Assembly: GCA_032622095.1 (NCBI GenBank) | Contig: CP136069.1 | Span: forward strand, 102,268,278-102,332,277 | Direction: 5' to 3' | DNA from: Siphonodentalium dalli | Lineage: Eukaryota > Mollusca > Scaphopoda > Gadilida > Siphonodentaliidae | Length of the DNA: 64,000 nucleotides | Part shown: one piece after another, positions 13,185-25,066 of the stretch | Layout of the letters: each line of letters begins with the position of its first letter | How positions within the stretch are numbered: position 1 is the stretch's first letter | The notes under the pieces: model-generated | The model's input: the letters and a program-made list of their open reading frames with translations, nothing else | What the model was told of the DNA's origin: nothing | The model's database searches: none | Translations under genes and position numbers: made by a program

Positions 13185-13740
13185 AATTGCACCTATTTTT
13201 TCCGCCAAATCCAAATGGGCTAATGAAAGAGCAAGGTAATTCCGTAGCAGGTATGTAGGCAATCTTTAGGTATGCTTCCAAAGTTTGACCGCTGTACTCT
13301 AATAGCAACCTGCCCAACGGAGAGTGCGAGTCTGGTGGGTTGAGACTTTTGGAAAATTCCACCGAAAATCGCAAAGGGGCAAAATTCAAACATCGAGATA
13401 CAATTTTTTTGACTCGTGCATCTTATGGGTTGTGTTCACGTGCATCTAGAGTGCAATTTTCTAATTTTCAGAGGGAATGGTTTACTTGTGACAACGGTAT
13501 ATAACATAAATACGTATACTTAAGTAATATATCACTAACCTACTTTTAGCCCCAAATCCAATCGAGCCAATGAAGGAGCGATTTTAATGCAGGAGCGTGT
13601 ACGTCGGTATACTGTAGGTATGCCTCCAAAATTTGACTGCTCTATTATTAATGCAACCCGATCAATGGAGAGCTTGCGTCGGGGTGGGGTCAGACTTGGC
13701 ATATTCTACCGAAAACAAATGGGGAAAATTGCTCCAAAAA
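13185..13740. repeat. ~190-bp direct repeat in two copies
   Basis: Segment 13185-13385 resembles 13545-13740. Both contain CCAAATCCAA, GGTATGC(T/C)TCCAAA(G/A)TTTGAC, a GGAGAG(T/C) box, and a run ending in (T/C)ACCGAAAA. The spacing of about 360 bases and the position after the ATACTTCC repeat suggest the core monomers of that family. No real gene is apparent. Confidence 0.6.
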
Positions 13741-14364
13741 TCAATACTATTTGCCATTGAAGAACTTAAAATAAGTAAGATTGCATTTGGAAAGAAGTCA
13801 AAGGAGCAAAAACACTATGTGGCGTGAACTAAAGAAGTTGTGTGATTGATCTCTCCACCGACATGTATACCGGCATCATTTAAGAATGACACCAGTATAC
13901 ATGTAGATGGAGCGATTCTAAGATATCAAATTATTTACAAATACTGACATGAATTGCATACCCTCCTTGTTTTTGTTCAAAAGGTCCCACGTATGGTGCT
14001 TCATTTAATTTTTGGCTATTAAAACATGATATGCCACAAATACCACTCTGTTATAACCGGTGTTTGAGCAATGAAATTAACTTAAAGTAACATATCAAGT
14101 ATAGCCCAAAATTACAATAAAGCGCAATTACAATATAAGAGACATAATATGAAAGTTTGTTTTTTTCACAATGGTACATATTTTCATTTTTTTTGCTGAC
14201 AATTTAAAATGAAATATGGTCTTTCATGAAGAGCGTTTTCACTATTAGAACAATGTAAATGAACTTTCTGTTGTGAAAATCATTTCCAACTTCTCAAAAT
14301 AGAGTGAAAGCCTAAAAATGTGTGGAACAAGTACATGTACATTGTACATTTGATAACACTTATT

Positions 14365-14718
14365 TCAATCTTGCACCAAAGGTGGTAGAAAACATGTAAG
14401 GTATGCAATAACTGTGAATATTTGGTTAATGCTATGACTCAGACTCAGTGGTATCACTCCGTCAAGAATATGATAATTTTTTATGCGCCCAATGGCTCGA
14501 TCAACGTGAATTCTGACACATGCAATTGACATTGTGTCAAGCACCTGGGCTGATGTCAATAGTTTGCCTGTCTTGAATGGTGGTATATTCAAGGATACCC
14601 CCTGTGGGAGGATATCCACTATGTCAAATCCTCTGTCCGCCATTACATTGTCTCCTGGTTGAACAATCGACGGAAATGGTAAGAATTGATTAACATTAAT
14701 TCTAATACCATAGGACAC
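14365..14718 (-). pseudogene. Relic ISL2EU-type (DDE_Tnp_4) transposase, C-terminal part
   Basis: The 117-residue translation contains VMADRGFDI and LNIPPFKTGK. These are followed by RIHVDRAIGRIKN and a C-terminus ending LTCFLPPLV. The order is that of the last third of DDE_Tnp_4 transposases of the ISL2EU/THAP-linked group (PIF/Harbinger-IS5 clan), nuclear enzymes that cut and paste DNA. The second catalytic Asp (ADRGF) is visible. The usual Glu of the HVERAIGR block is Asp here. The first catalytic Asp and the N-terminal half are missing; upstream bases do not continue the domain. It is best read as a dead fragment in intron 1, antisense to WDR5. No element ends were found. Confidence 0.82.
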
Positions 14719-15051
14719 TCTGTTTATGTCCTTTACTATTACTGAAACTTGGAAGCAAGCAGGGAGCTAGCAATCACAATTATACTAAATTTTCTATAAA
14801 TGAAATCAATACTCATAATATATATCACTATTTAGTACAGAATAAATGATTAATTGCTCAAAATCTCATTTAATTTCTACTCACCATTTAGCTAGGAGTG
14901 GAACTGGATAATAGGGGAATATCTGATTTCTCTATTTATCAAGTTAGGCTATTTGACAATATCCAGAGACATTTAATAAAGTAACCAAGAGGAAGGCACC
15001 CCCTCACAGGTTGCAGCTCCATTGACTGTAATGTATGACATTACCCACTCT

Positions 15052-15086
15052 TCAATTTGAGCTACAGTGTCATTGATACTTTCATA
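15052..15086. repeat. Solo 3' end of a TAGCTCAACTT element
   Basis: The sequence TTGAGCTACAGTGTCATTGA, then TACTTTCAT, matches the 3' sub-terminal repeat and hairpin of copies A and B. No core or 5' end is attached, so this is a truncated remnant, 197 bases before WDR5 exon 2. Confidence 0.7.
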
Positions 15087-15282
15087 TCTTGATACATTGA
15101 ACACATGTATAATAGATATTGATTAGCAAATTTCTAGGAGTGTAGCCATTGTTGAAAGTGGATAATGAGGATAATTTAGCCGATTATAGAAGTTTAAAGA
15201 TTGATGATGATTTGCGATCTCAGTTGAATGAGATTAACTAATGTCAGTGTTATTTAACAAGGTTTTGTTTCTATTCTTTTAG

Positions 15283-15387
<105 letters not shown>

Positions 15388-15540
15388 TGAATTCTTGTTT
15401 CATTTGAAATGCATTTGGATATCATGTTTTAGGGCTTGAAATATATCAAAATATACCTGTGATGAGTGTAGAAGTTTACTTCTTGTTCATTTGGAGTTCC
15501 AGGGCTGACCATAATGGCCACAATGAAAAATATCCTTTAG

Positions 15541-15724
15541 CTTACCTGAGATGAAGTCTCTGCTGGAACTATAGTCATCACTCCTTGTCCGTCATCCGTC
15601 CATCTAGCCGTCCGTCCATCCATCAAGAATCATCTTCTCCAGAACTATAAGGCTGAATGGGTTCATATTTGGTTGTATGTTCCCTAGGTGACTGACATTC
15701 AGATTTGTTCAAATGTGGTCACCA
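15541..15724. repeat. Fragment of the GGGCCGAATGGGTTC compound repeat
   Basis: It contains a CCGTCC tract (15587-15630), GGCTGAATGGGTTCATATTT at about 15652, and GTGACTGACATTCAGATTTG, all shared with 20050-20160 and 47270-48260. The 4.26-kb TIR element at 15730 interrupts the same family, since matching sequence resumes at about 20000. Confidence 0.65.
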
Positions 15725-16369
15725 GGTAAGGGAGCGTCTCAAAAGTCTTTGCGGAATCCGCAAATATTTTCCGAAAACGTCGAGATTTCCGCAACTCTAT
15801 CGTCTGAAGTTTTCTGCAAATGTTCCGAAAAACGCCATGAGTTTTCCGCAAAATCACCGAAACATTACACAAAGATTTCCGCTAACGCCATGAGTTTTCC
15901 GCAAAAATTACCGAAACATTTAAATAAAGATTTCCGCAAACATTCCGCTATTTTCCGCAAAGTCCGTAACGTCGACTTTGCGGAAAGTAATTTTCTGAAA
16001 ACGTTGAAAATTATGAAATGAGATTTCCGCAAATGTTCCGCAAATCATGACGATAACATCGCAATTAAATCTCGAGACAAGACGCATCACAAACGCGCAC
16101 CTGACACACAAGGCATTAAAGGGATTGTTAATCAGCACTGTAAATATAATTGCTCGAATCAACAAACAAACTTGCTATATTTTAATATGATCAATCAATA
16201 CACTGTATCCACAGTTTTATAAACTCTTCTATCATTACGATAGTTTTATCAGAATAGTTTTACTATTATCGTTTTATATACCCAATATACTGGGGTGCTT
16301 CTCACCTAAATGAGGGATTTCCATAACCAGCATTTAGCTACTGCGCTGGACAAAACAAGTGTCCACTTA

Positions 16370-16562
16370 ACCGCAGTGCGGTTTGTGTTTCCACCACGGC
16401 CGAACTGCAACAACATCGCGGCCACACCGGCTAACTGCAGTTGGTCCGCGGTTTAATTGCCGTTCGGCCGCTGTGTAGGCCTACTTGCCATCCGGCGGCG
16501 GTATACTTGCCGTTCGGCTGCGGTATACTTGCCTTTCGGCCGCGGTGCATGTACTTGCCGTT
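16370..16562. repeat. GC-rich minisatellite of ~23-bp units
   Basis: About four to five degenerate units of the form ACTTGCCGTTCGGCCGCGGT run from roughly 16450 to 16562, preceded by related GGCCGAACTGCA sequence. It lies inside the 4.26-kb TIR element and stands out from the AT-rich surroundings. Confidence 0.7.
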
Positions 16563-16917
16563 TTTAGAATGATGTTGAAAAGCACAAAGAGGGCACTATA
16601 AATGTGGTTTGATTGAGCCCATTGTTTAGCCAGACGATCTATTCAGTGTGTTGGAGATCTGATATGTCAGGCGACAAGGTGTCATAATCTTATAAGTATA
16701 TTGATCTATATAGTCGACGTCCTACCGGTATACTAAATTAAATTACACTAATTTAAACTATTATTTGGTTTGAAATTACATTGACTACATCCGTCCATGT
16801 GGGCCTCCTTTTGGAATTTACTGCCGGCCAGAATTTTCTTCACAATAAAAAATAAAGAGCGTTTGTGCGTGGTAAGGTATGTTTCGCCCGCGAACATTTT
16901 ATGAACCTAAGGGGCTT

Positions 16918-17263
16918 GTTACATGAGCCGGGACAACTCTGCTAGCCGAGTCAACTCGGTCTGCCAGGACAACTCGGTCGCGCTGTTACATGAGTCGAGA
17001 CAACTCGGTCAACCGGGACTACTCGGTTGACGTGCACAAATCTAGCTGTCAATCACCGAGTCACGGCGTAATGTGGGTGGTCATTAGACGTCACTCACAT
17101 GACGCGAACATTCTATTGGCTGACGTCATGAAAGTCACAACGAATCGTGTAACGTTCCATGTCTAGCCGGGATGACTCGCTGTTATCATAGATTAAAAAT
17201 CCTTCCTTCATCTATGCTGTTACATGGACCAAGTTGTCCCGGCTAACAGAGTTGTCCCGGCTA
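16918..17263. repeat. MITE-like foldback element with ~34-bp terminal inverted repeats
   Basis: The left arm from 16926 (AGCCGGGACAACTCTGCTAG) matches the reverse complement of 17229-17262 with few mismatches. Further partial copies of TGTTACATG and of the GGGACAACTC box lie inside. No coding capacity is present. Target duplications are not clear, so the superfamily is not assigned. Confidence 0.7.
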
Positions 17264-17770
17264 TTCAATTCAATTCAATTAAGTTTATTCTGGTTGTCAA
17301 TTATAGTCATTACAGAAGAGTTGAAAACATAAATACAATATATATGATTTCGGGAGTTAAATAGATCGGCTAATTTATAAGTGTTTGGTCTCTGATAGAA
17401 GAGGGTTTCAGATATTTTATTCTTAGTTTGCTAAGTTCCCTACAATTCAGTACCATGTGCTATTCATCGCCGATTTCGATATTACAGAGAGTGCAGATTC
17501 TGTCCGAATAATCCGTATTCGTCCAAGCGCCGAGTTCTTTTGGGAGTTTGTGGTTTCTAGTGCGGAAAACTAAATTATTGTGAACTGCTCTATTATCATC
17601 AGGGGATATAGGTAATTCTCTCGTTCAAATTTGACTTTATAATCCTGCAAAATGCGAATCTGCTTGTACAGCGTAAACCTAAAATCACCCAGCGCACAGT
17701 GTATTATGGGAATTGGTGAAATCGAGCATTGTTGACCACCATTCTTGAATGTATGTTCAAATCTTTTCAA
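17264..17770 (-). pseudogene. LINE 3' end, C-terminal zinc-knuckle fragment
   Basis: Read on the - strand, the translation includes TRNHKLPKELGAWTNTDYSD then RICTLCNIEIGDE, a stop, and HMVLNCRELSKLRIKYL. A basic segment, then C-x2-C, a GDE-x-H box and a further Cys are typical of the C-terminal end of many invertebrate non-LTR reverse transcriptases. An in-frame TAG replaces an expected Tyr, and a frameshift near 17595 separates it from an upstream stretch ending FERENYL. The 3' tail is an (AATTG)n run at 17264-17280. It is a decayed 5'-truncated insertion inside the TIR element. The exact clade is not assigned. Confidence 0.7.
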
Positions 17771-17779
17771 TAGTTACTA

Positions 17780-19560
17780 TAAAGACAAAGTCGCGGGGCA
17801 TCGTGCCAGTGGACTTGTGATTAAACTTGAAAGAGAATATCGCCGAGAAAGTGACATATAATCATGTTCACTCAAACAACGGTATACGATGTAGCAAACC
17901 ATGTTCATTGCTACACAGTCCTCGTGCCCAATTTCTGAATTATTAATGCTGACATAATTCGCGTGCACCTGGAATTTGAGAGATACAGATGCGCGCAAAA
18001 ATAAGGAGATTAACAAGTTCCCAATCAGGGGTTTTATTCACTTTTTTGTGGCAATGTTCGTAAGATTACTACTGTAAATGGACATATAATAGGTTTACCT
18101 CCTCTTAATGATATAAATATATGATATAGGTCATCAACTGACCACATTGGTAATCTGTATTGGCTTGTCAAAGTTACCCAAGTGTGTCAGTGTATGACCT
18201 GCTTATACTGAGATTTGTACTCAATTTCTACCCATGCCGTTTCTGACGGAATTATTAATTGAAGGTCACATTAATTTCCGCAGTTGAATTCACACCACAT
18301 GTCCAGAAAAAAAGTGGTCTGATTAATTTGAATGGACATGTCTTCCAATGCAAATTGCCTGAGTAAACGTTACAGTTGGAAATATAGTTGGGTGTGACTT
18401 AATAATGCAGTATTGGGAACAATATGTATTTATCTGGCTGAAGATACATAATAGAATGTTGGTCTAATTTTCAATTTAAAAAAAATCAAGTGTAACCGTA
18501 TTAAAGAAAACAACATTCATTTACAGAACTAGTAGCCCATATATGCACGTGTACACTTGTCAGTTAAATATGACTGCTTCGCGTATAACCTTTGCATTGG
18601 AGATTTGTATCGAAATTTCCTGCGCTCTTTAGTTTTTACCATCCATCAGGATTCATGAAAAAACTACGGAACGCTCTTTATTAAATTGTTAGGAGTAAAT
18701 CCGAATTAAAGCCGGGACCTAATGTATCTAAAATGTAATATGCAAATAAGTGTTTCGGAAGATAAAAAATATGTCATTCTATGGCGATAACTAGATTCGA
18801 AAATTGGCAGTATTATATACTATTACGACTGTATTAGGTTCCCCTACTTGCGAAAAGGTGGGTCCACAATAGGCAACATATATCATATACTTTAAGTGAA
18901 ATATAAAGGATGCAGTCACACCTCATCGCATATTCTGGTCGTTAGCTAACGAGAACAGAATCCACAAAAGACATGCACTTTGGGCAGAGCTCGATTTAAC
19001 CAATCAGTGGTAACTCCATTCAGACTGGGATAGAGGGTGGGAACAACACCTGAAATACTATGATTGACGTCGGTGTTTGTTTGTTGTCTAACCAATCACA
19101 AAGCGACTATTAATGAAAGAAGTCAGTACACGCATTGCACGGACTTCAACAGGGAGGACAGTGTTGACATTGCAAACAGTGTCAAACTGACATCATTGCT
19201 ATAATTAACTAGGTCAGCCGTGAATTTGTTCAGTGTCATGGAACTTGTTATACATGTAGCGGTAATTGCGCACTCTCGTGTCAAATATATCTGAGTACAT
19301 GTCAGGAGGTTTATATAGGGTACCGGTACTCACTCCCTGCATGCCATATACATGATTCGTGCTTGTGAATTAAAACACGTTTTGACTATATAGCTGTGGC
19401 AATGACTGCTAGACGAAGCCATACCAAGATTCGTCAAGGAAAAGTGTTTTAATTGCCGTATTGTTTTTATTAAGTTAATAAACACTGTAAATCTAATAAA
19501 TAAACGAACCCAATAGCAATAGACCTATATACTCTAGTATGGGGTGATGTTATCGATTTT
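17780..19560. other. Interior of the TIR element without recognisable features
   Basis: No reading frame resembles a transposase or a Myb-like partner, and no tandem repeat is evident. A reverse-orientation AATAAAGAGCGTT motif occurs at 18671-18683. Confidence 0.4.
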
Positions 19561-19574
19561 ACCGGCCCGATACC

Positions 19575-19990
19575 CATGAATATATTCCGCAAATTTTCCG
19601 GAACGAGGTCCGCATGCATTCAAATTCCGATAACGTTGGGGTGAATTCCGCAATTATTTCCGCAAATTCCGAAAGAGGAAACTAAAATTCCGATAACGTT
19701 TGGGGTGAATTCCGCAATTATTTCAGCAAATTCCGAAAGAGGAAACTAAAATTCTGATAACGTTGGGGTGAATTCCGCAATTATTTCCGCAAATTCCAAA
19801 AACGTCGGACGTATTCCGAAAAAAATCCGCAAACGGCGTCTTCTTTTCCGCAAACCTTAGCGCTATTTTCCGAAAAGAAGGAACGTAAATACCGAAAAAT
19901 TTCCGCAAACAGTTTTCCGCAAAGTGTTTATAACGTCAGTTGTTTTCGGAAAATACTTTCGGAATTCCGCAAAGACTTTTGAGACGCTCC
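19575..19990. repeat. Right sub-terminal array, including ~63-bp tandem units
   Basis: About three units of ATTCCGATAACGTTGGGGTG, continuing with TTCCGCAATTATTTCCGCAA, occupy 19626-19800. Further CCGCAAA motifs run to the terminal repeat at 19991. The same TTCCGCAAA motif fills the left end of the element. Confidence 0.8.
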
Positions 19991-19994
19991 CTAA

Positions 19995-20620
19995 AAGAGT
20001 TGCCAAGCTAGGACCATAACTCTTTCCAACAATAGTAATTCTTAAAACAACTTCTTCTCAAGTTCCATTGGGCCGAATGGGTTCATATTTGGTATAACAG
20101 GTCCTTGGGTGACTGTGGTTTAGATTTTTTCAAATGAAGTCACTGTGTCAAATATGGGCGGAGCCAGTGACATAACTAAAAAAAAAAAAAAAAAACAACA
20201 TTTAGATTGAACTCCTTGCTCAATTTAACAAAAATAATTTTTTTAAGCATGTTATAAATTTTTCAAAACCAACACCATTATAACATCCACAGAGTTATGA
20301 AACTTTAATCTGTAATGAAATCACGGAAACTTGCCATCTCCCCCCCCCAACATGACTTAGTTCCCCACCCTTCTTCAACCAACAGCCCCTCCACCCCATA
20401 TCATCTCCCAACTTACCTCTCTCACCAGAAACATATATTATATCTCTGTCAGAAGACTCAGTCAATGGTATTAGCTTCAGGCAGAGCTCTAGACAGACAC
20501 AGTCATGTCATTATTTGACATTAGAATCATAGATGTTATCTGACAGGCTGGTGTAAACAACTGCATAGCACTGGTGTGTGTTGTCATCAAATTAAAACAA
20601 AATTCTGTTCCCAAGCCTGA
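19995..20620. repeat. Compound repeat, left part, copy 1
   Basis: It holds ATTCTTAAAACAACTTCTTC, then GGGCCGAATGGGTTCATATT and TTGGGTGACTG. This order recurs at 44395-44440, resumes at 47268, and recurs at 48180-48260. Short A and C runs lie at 20179-20196 and 20340-20349. Non-coding. Confidence 0.6.
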
Positions 20621-21030
20621 AATTAGTGAGTATGACATTTGCAGTATGAGGTCCCCAGAGGGTGAATTTAGTGATGCTACCCCATACAGCAGGCTAGCAT
20701 CACCAAATACACCCTCTGGGGACCTCATTTTGCTTAGGTATCAAATTGACATTTTTTAGTTACTTTTTGACTTTTTCCCTTCTGTTCAGTTTCTATATCC
20801 CCTAATTTGCAGAAGATCAAATGCATAATCAAGGTGAACCAACTTCAACTGGAGAACTTCAATCTGTTCCTAGGTTTCCCATGGCAGTTGAGACCTAATC
20901 GGAATGAGGTCCCCAGTGGGTGAATTTGGTGATGCTAGCCTGCCTTGCGGAATAGCATCATTAAAAATAAATTCACCCTTTGGGGACCTCATTCTGCAAA
21001 TGTCAGACACTAAATTCAGGCGTGGCTGTT
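20616..21030. repeat. Nested foldback repeat (GAGGTCCCCAGAGGG family), copy 1
   Basis: There are two hairpins: 20647-20727 (32-bp arms, 30 matches, start TGAGGTCCCCAGAGGGTGAA) and 20905-20991. Both lie inside an outer inverted repeat, GCCTGAAATTAGTG at 20617 against CACTAAATTCAGGC near 21021. The symmetry gives similar translations on both strands, which are not genes. It recurs at 43650-44110 and partly at 47335-47450. Confidence 0.85.
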
Positions 21031-21049
21031 CCAATATTATTTTCTTAAC

Positions 21050-21900
21050 CACCACTTATCCAGGTGTAATCATACCCTGATTTTTCAAAGAAAAATTGGG
21101 GGGTATATTGGATTGAATTTGTCTGTCTGTCTATCCGGCCTGTCCTTCCATCCATCCATATGTCAGGATGTCCATCAACTGGCGTTCAGATTTGTTCAAA
21201 TAGTGTCATTTTTTAGGAAACTTTTGAGGGAAATCAATTCACTTCAACTCTTAAATCTACCCTTTGAAAAAATCTATCCTTTGAAATTACTAGATGAATG
21301 GATCTCATAGATGGGGATACACATTTGTTCAAATAAGGGCGGAAAAAAGAGATTTAAATCTCCCTCACCCACCCTACCTGTATCTATGCTGTTTGGTACT
21401 GGTATAATAACATATAGATTCCTAATGATTTCTAAGCTGCTGGTGATACTTTGATAAAATTTTCAACAGATTTTCAAGAAAATTTCTTGCCTGATACAAC
21501 ATTAGTTGTAGATTAGAGTGTCACACCAATAATAGGTTAGAATTGTTCTCATAGTTTGATTTGATTTCCCAACCAGTATGTTTTTAAATCAAAAGTCCAT
21601 ATGTTCCTACTTCAGGTTAAATTGTTGGACCGAAATGAAAAAAAAATATGTAACTTTATGGGGATGTCAGGTTGGTAATTTTCAAAAGTTTATGAGCTTG
21701 AAGTACCTGTACCAGTAGTAAAATTTAACCTAAGAGGGATGTGCAAAAGGAATTTTGTGAACTTAGTAGTGTGGTCTTGTTATCTTGTTCAAAACAGGTA
21801 AGGGGTTGGAGATTTGTCAGTGGTGTGCAATTAGAAATTTCAAGTTTAAGAGCCCTGCTCATCTGAACTACTTGTCTTTTGTCAAGTACTAACTGTTGTA
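21050..21900. repeat. Compound repeat, right part, copy 1
   Basis: From CCACTTATCCAGGTG at about 21050 it continues with GGGGGGTATATTGGATTGAA, a short CTGT tract and low-complexity sequence. It is shared with 44140-44350 and 47480-48010. No coding sequence is seen. Confidence 0.6.
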
Positions 21901-22950
21901 GTCTTCAGAGTCCCAGTCTGCTTAGTCATAGTCTGGTGAATGACCCACAGTCATTGACTGTCTCTATTTAATTATTTCTTCCAATAAGATAAATCACAAT
22001 CTTAATCTCGTCCTTTATTTCAACCTATGCATAAAATTTTAGACCTGCCTGGAATCTTATCTACCCACACATGTATAACTCCAAATATTCTCTAAGCTTT
22101 CACGCATGGAACCTTTGATTACTCGAATGTTCTCGAAGCTTTTCGAACCACACACTAGTTTACAGTTGCCGCTTTAAAAAATTGGTACATTAACACCTGT
22201 AATCAAATTTAAAAATTGCTCCATAAAACATATGCCATTTACCTCTAGTCTCTAGACAGAGAAGACAAGGAATTTTCTAGAAGCCGTGTGAAATCCAAGA
22301 AGGCGTATTTTCTATTCTCTCAAGATTGGTTGGCTTTCACTGTGAAAACTAATAACATAGATATCAAGTCTCACATTTAAAACTCTTTATAGTTCGCCAG
22401 TTCAGCATTTTCTATCGCAGGAATTCGTAATATAAACTTGTTAATGGGCCAAATTCTGTTCCCCCTAACATTTTCTGGTTTTGTGAATAGAGATTGGTGA
22501 AAGTATGAGACAATCATTTCATATATTTTCATATTTATATCACATAAAGTATATTGAAAAGTTCTGGCCTGTATCTACGCATTAAATTTATCTCAGGAAG
22601 TAACAGTACAAACATATTTCTTAGTGCTCAAGAGAGAGAGATACAGTCTCTGAACAATCTTAATATCTCTTTGAATCCAGAGTTGTTATTATAGCCAAGA
22701 GCTCTCAAGCATTTTAAAATCTTTGGCAAGGTTCGCTATAATCTGCCATTTAAAAGCACAAACAGATCTTATTGTCAGTAACTGTTCTGAGAGAGACAAA
22801 CAAAGCTATATAAATTGTCTCTTAATTCCTTAAACCACATGAATATCTCATCATCTTCACTGTAAACTTATGACACAGAGTTAATTTAGCAAACCCGTCA
22901 CCATGCACAACGCATGAATCCAAGCATCATGCTGTCTTATCTATCTATCT
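21900..22950. other. No recognisable gene or repeat
   Basis: AT-rich intronic sequence of WDR5. A short (TATC)n run at 22937-22955 borders the Helitron-like array. Confidence 0.4.
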
Positions 22951-22951
22951 A

Positions 22952-23602
22952 TCTATACTATATATTTTGAGACTTCATATATATGTGTGTGGGTACTTCA
23001 TAGAATCCAAAACGCGTGTAAAGATTGAGCTCAAACTTCCTATGTAAGTGTCAAATCCCACCGACACGACCGTGGTCGCGGTTTAGAGAAGCTCAGAGCA
23101 CCCGTTCTCCAATCTCAAATAACCGCAAAGGCACGGCGTGGGTTAATCAAGTGATTATTTAATGAGCGTTTGTTTTTGACGCATCTCTATAAAGAGCGTC
23201 TGTTTCCCATTCAACGTTATTAGCATGCATCTGCAGAGTTATAAGGGAACATTGAGTGCTTGCCTATGCGGGCAGATTTATTGGAGCTCTTACAACATCA
23301 TTGTTATAGTATGTATGACACTTAGGTCAGGGCTTAGGGGGGGGGGGGGTAGTTATAGGCATAATGCTTCTCAGAAATCCCGGTTACAAACCAACACTCA
23401 CAATTTCGTATTTACGCAAACGTTATCGCTCGAAATTTATTCCCTGCGAGCACGGATGGCGCGCTTTGTTTTTACAGTATATACCTTTGGTATACCGAAA
23501 TCATCCCAGATAATCACGAATATAGCATCAGATTTCTCCCCAGATATACCGTTATAAAGCTACTGGAATCTGCCAATCTATACTATATATTTTGAGACTT
23601 AC

Positions 23603-23644
<42 letters not shown>

Positions 23645-24217
23645 GTGTATATATGTGGGTACTTCATAGAATCGAAAACGCGTGTAGGAACGGGCATCCC
23701 CACGGCAATGTCGGCTTATAAGACATCTTTACTACACATGACAGCCGATGGACAATTGGTCTCTATATATGTACCAAAATTACGCCGCGTTGGTGACTGG
23801 GAAATTCCAGGGAATGCCGATTGAGCTCAAACTTGCTACCTACGGGAAGTGTCATATTCCAGGGAATGCCGATTGAGCTCAAACTTGCTACCTACAGGAA
23901 GTGTCATATATATGTGTGTGTCCTTTATAGACTCGAACCGATTGAGCTCAAACTTGCTAAATACGGGAAGTGTCATGGATGGGTTCATTGAAAAAGAAAA
24001 AAAAATCGGGTAAAATTGAAAAACAAAATTAAAAAGGCACAATTAACTCATTGAAAAACCAAAAAAAATCGATTTAAAAAGGCACAATTAACTCATTGAA
24101 AAACAAAAATATTAACTCATTGAAAAACAAAAAAATTAATTAATTCAAAAAATTATTTAAAACTTAAAAATTGTCATGTTTCTGACTATTGCCGCCAGTG
24201 GCGGGCTAACCTGCTAG
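22952..24217 (+). mobile_element. Array unit 1 (types I + II fused)
   Basis: The 5' end TCTATACTATATATTTTGAG is at 22952. The type I body includes a GGTTAATCAAGTGATTATTT segment and a G12 run at 23338. A second internal 5' end at 23577 starts a type II body with an (AT)n run, CGGGCATCCCCACGGCAATG and repeated GATTGAGCTCAAACTTGCTA motifs. The hairpin and CTAG end at 24217. Confidence 0.8.
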
Positions 24218-25066
24218 TCTATCTATACTATATATTTTGAGAACTCCTTGTATTCGAGAGATAGCCCACACCTTCCGGACCTCAATGATATGATCGTGAA
24301 TGAGTATTGATATACCCCACTAAACTTTGACAAACACCAGTAATGGTGTGTAGATCATTTACATATCTCTCCTATATATTTTGATACAATCTATCTAATT
24401 TACATATCTCTCTTATATATTTATGTTTGTGTGTGTGTTGTACTTCATACAAATCTACGATTCTCGACCGATCGGGACGAAACTTGGTACGTGTGTGTAG
24501 TTTGACCAGGCGGTGGTCGTTGTCGTATTGGCGAGCCCGTGCGACGCCCGTGCAGAGCATTCGCAGACGAGATCTCGGAAACGGGTGGAGCTATCGACTT
24601 GAAATTTGCTATGTGAATGTATCTTGCGCCGGGTACAAATTTTATCGAGTCGCCGAGCCCATGCGACGCCCGTGCAGCGCATGCGCAGACGAGATCTCGG
24701 AAACGGGTGGAGCTATCGACTTGAAATTTGCTATGTGAATGTATCTTGCGCCGGGTACAAATTTTATCGGGTCGCCGAGCCCGTGCGACGCCCGTGCAGC
24801 GCATGCGCAGACGAGATCTCGGAAACGGGTGGAGCTATCGACTTGAAATTTGGCATGTGAATGTATCTTGCGCCGGGTACAAATTTTATCGGGTCGTCGA
24901 GCCCGTGCGACGCCAGCTTCGCGCATACGCAGACCAGATCTTGAAACTGGTGGAGCTACCGGGTACAAATTTTTCTTATTGAAACGCGTGGAGCTAAAAA
25001 TTAAAAAAATATATAAAAAAAAGGCCATGTTTCGGACAAGCCGCCGGTGGCGGGCTAACCTGCTAG
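24218..25066 (+). mobile_element. Array unit 2 (type III with 122-bp tandem repeats)
   Basis: The body carries TCGACCGATCGGGACGAAAC and then about 3.5 copies of a 122-bp monomer, at about 24533, 24655, 24777 and 24899, containing GAGATCTCGGAAACGGGTGG. The monomer length is not a multiple of three, so overlapping open frames on both strands are a by-product. It ends with CCGCC-GGT-GGCGG and CTAG. Confidence 0.8.

Larger units (their letters stand above)
15730..19991. mobile_element. 4.26-kb TIR transposon with TAA target duplications, probably PIF/Harbinger-like
   Basis: The two ends are inverted copies: GGGAGCGTCTCAAAAGTCTT at 15730 matches the reverse complement of the last bases before 19991. 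The first 28 bases are identical and similarity continues to about 50. TAA occurs on both sides (15727-15729 and 19992-19994), as expected for a 3-bp target duplication. Both ends are packed with CCGCAA motifs, about 8 in the left 320 bases and 11 in the right 420, resembling sub-terminal transposase-binding arrays. The interior holds a 23-bp minisatellite, a foldback element, a LINE fragment and about 1.8 kb without features. No transposase frame was found, so it is non-autonomous. TSD length and TIR start suggest PIF/Harbinger; this is inference. Confidence 0.85.

Noticed and set aside
20574-21055. Similar peptides encoded on both strands (SPEGEF-like)
   Set aside because: Caused by the inverted repeat itself, not by coding sequence.
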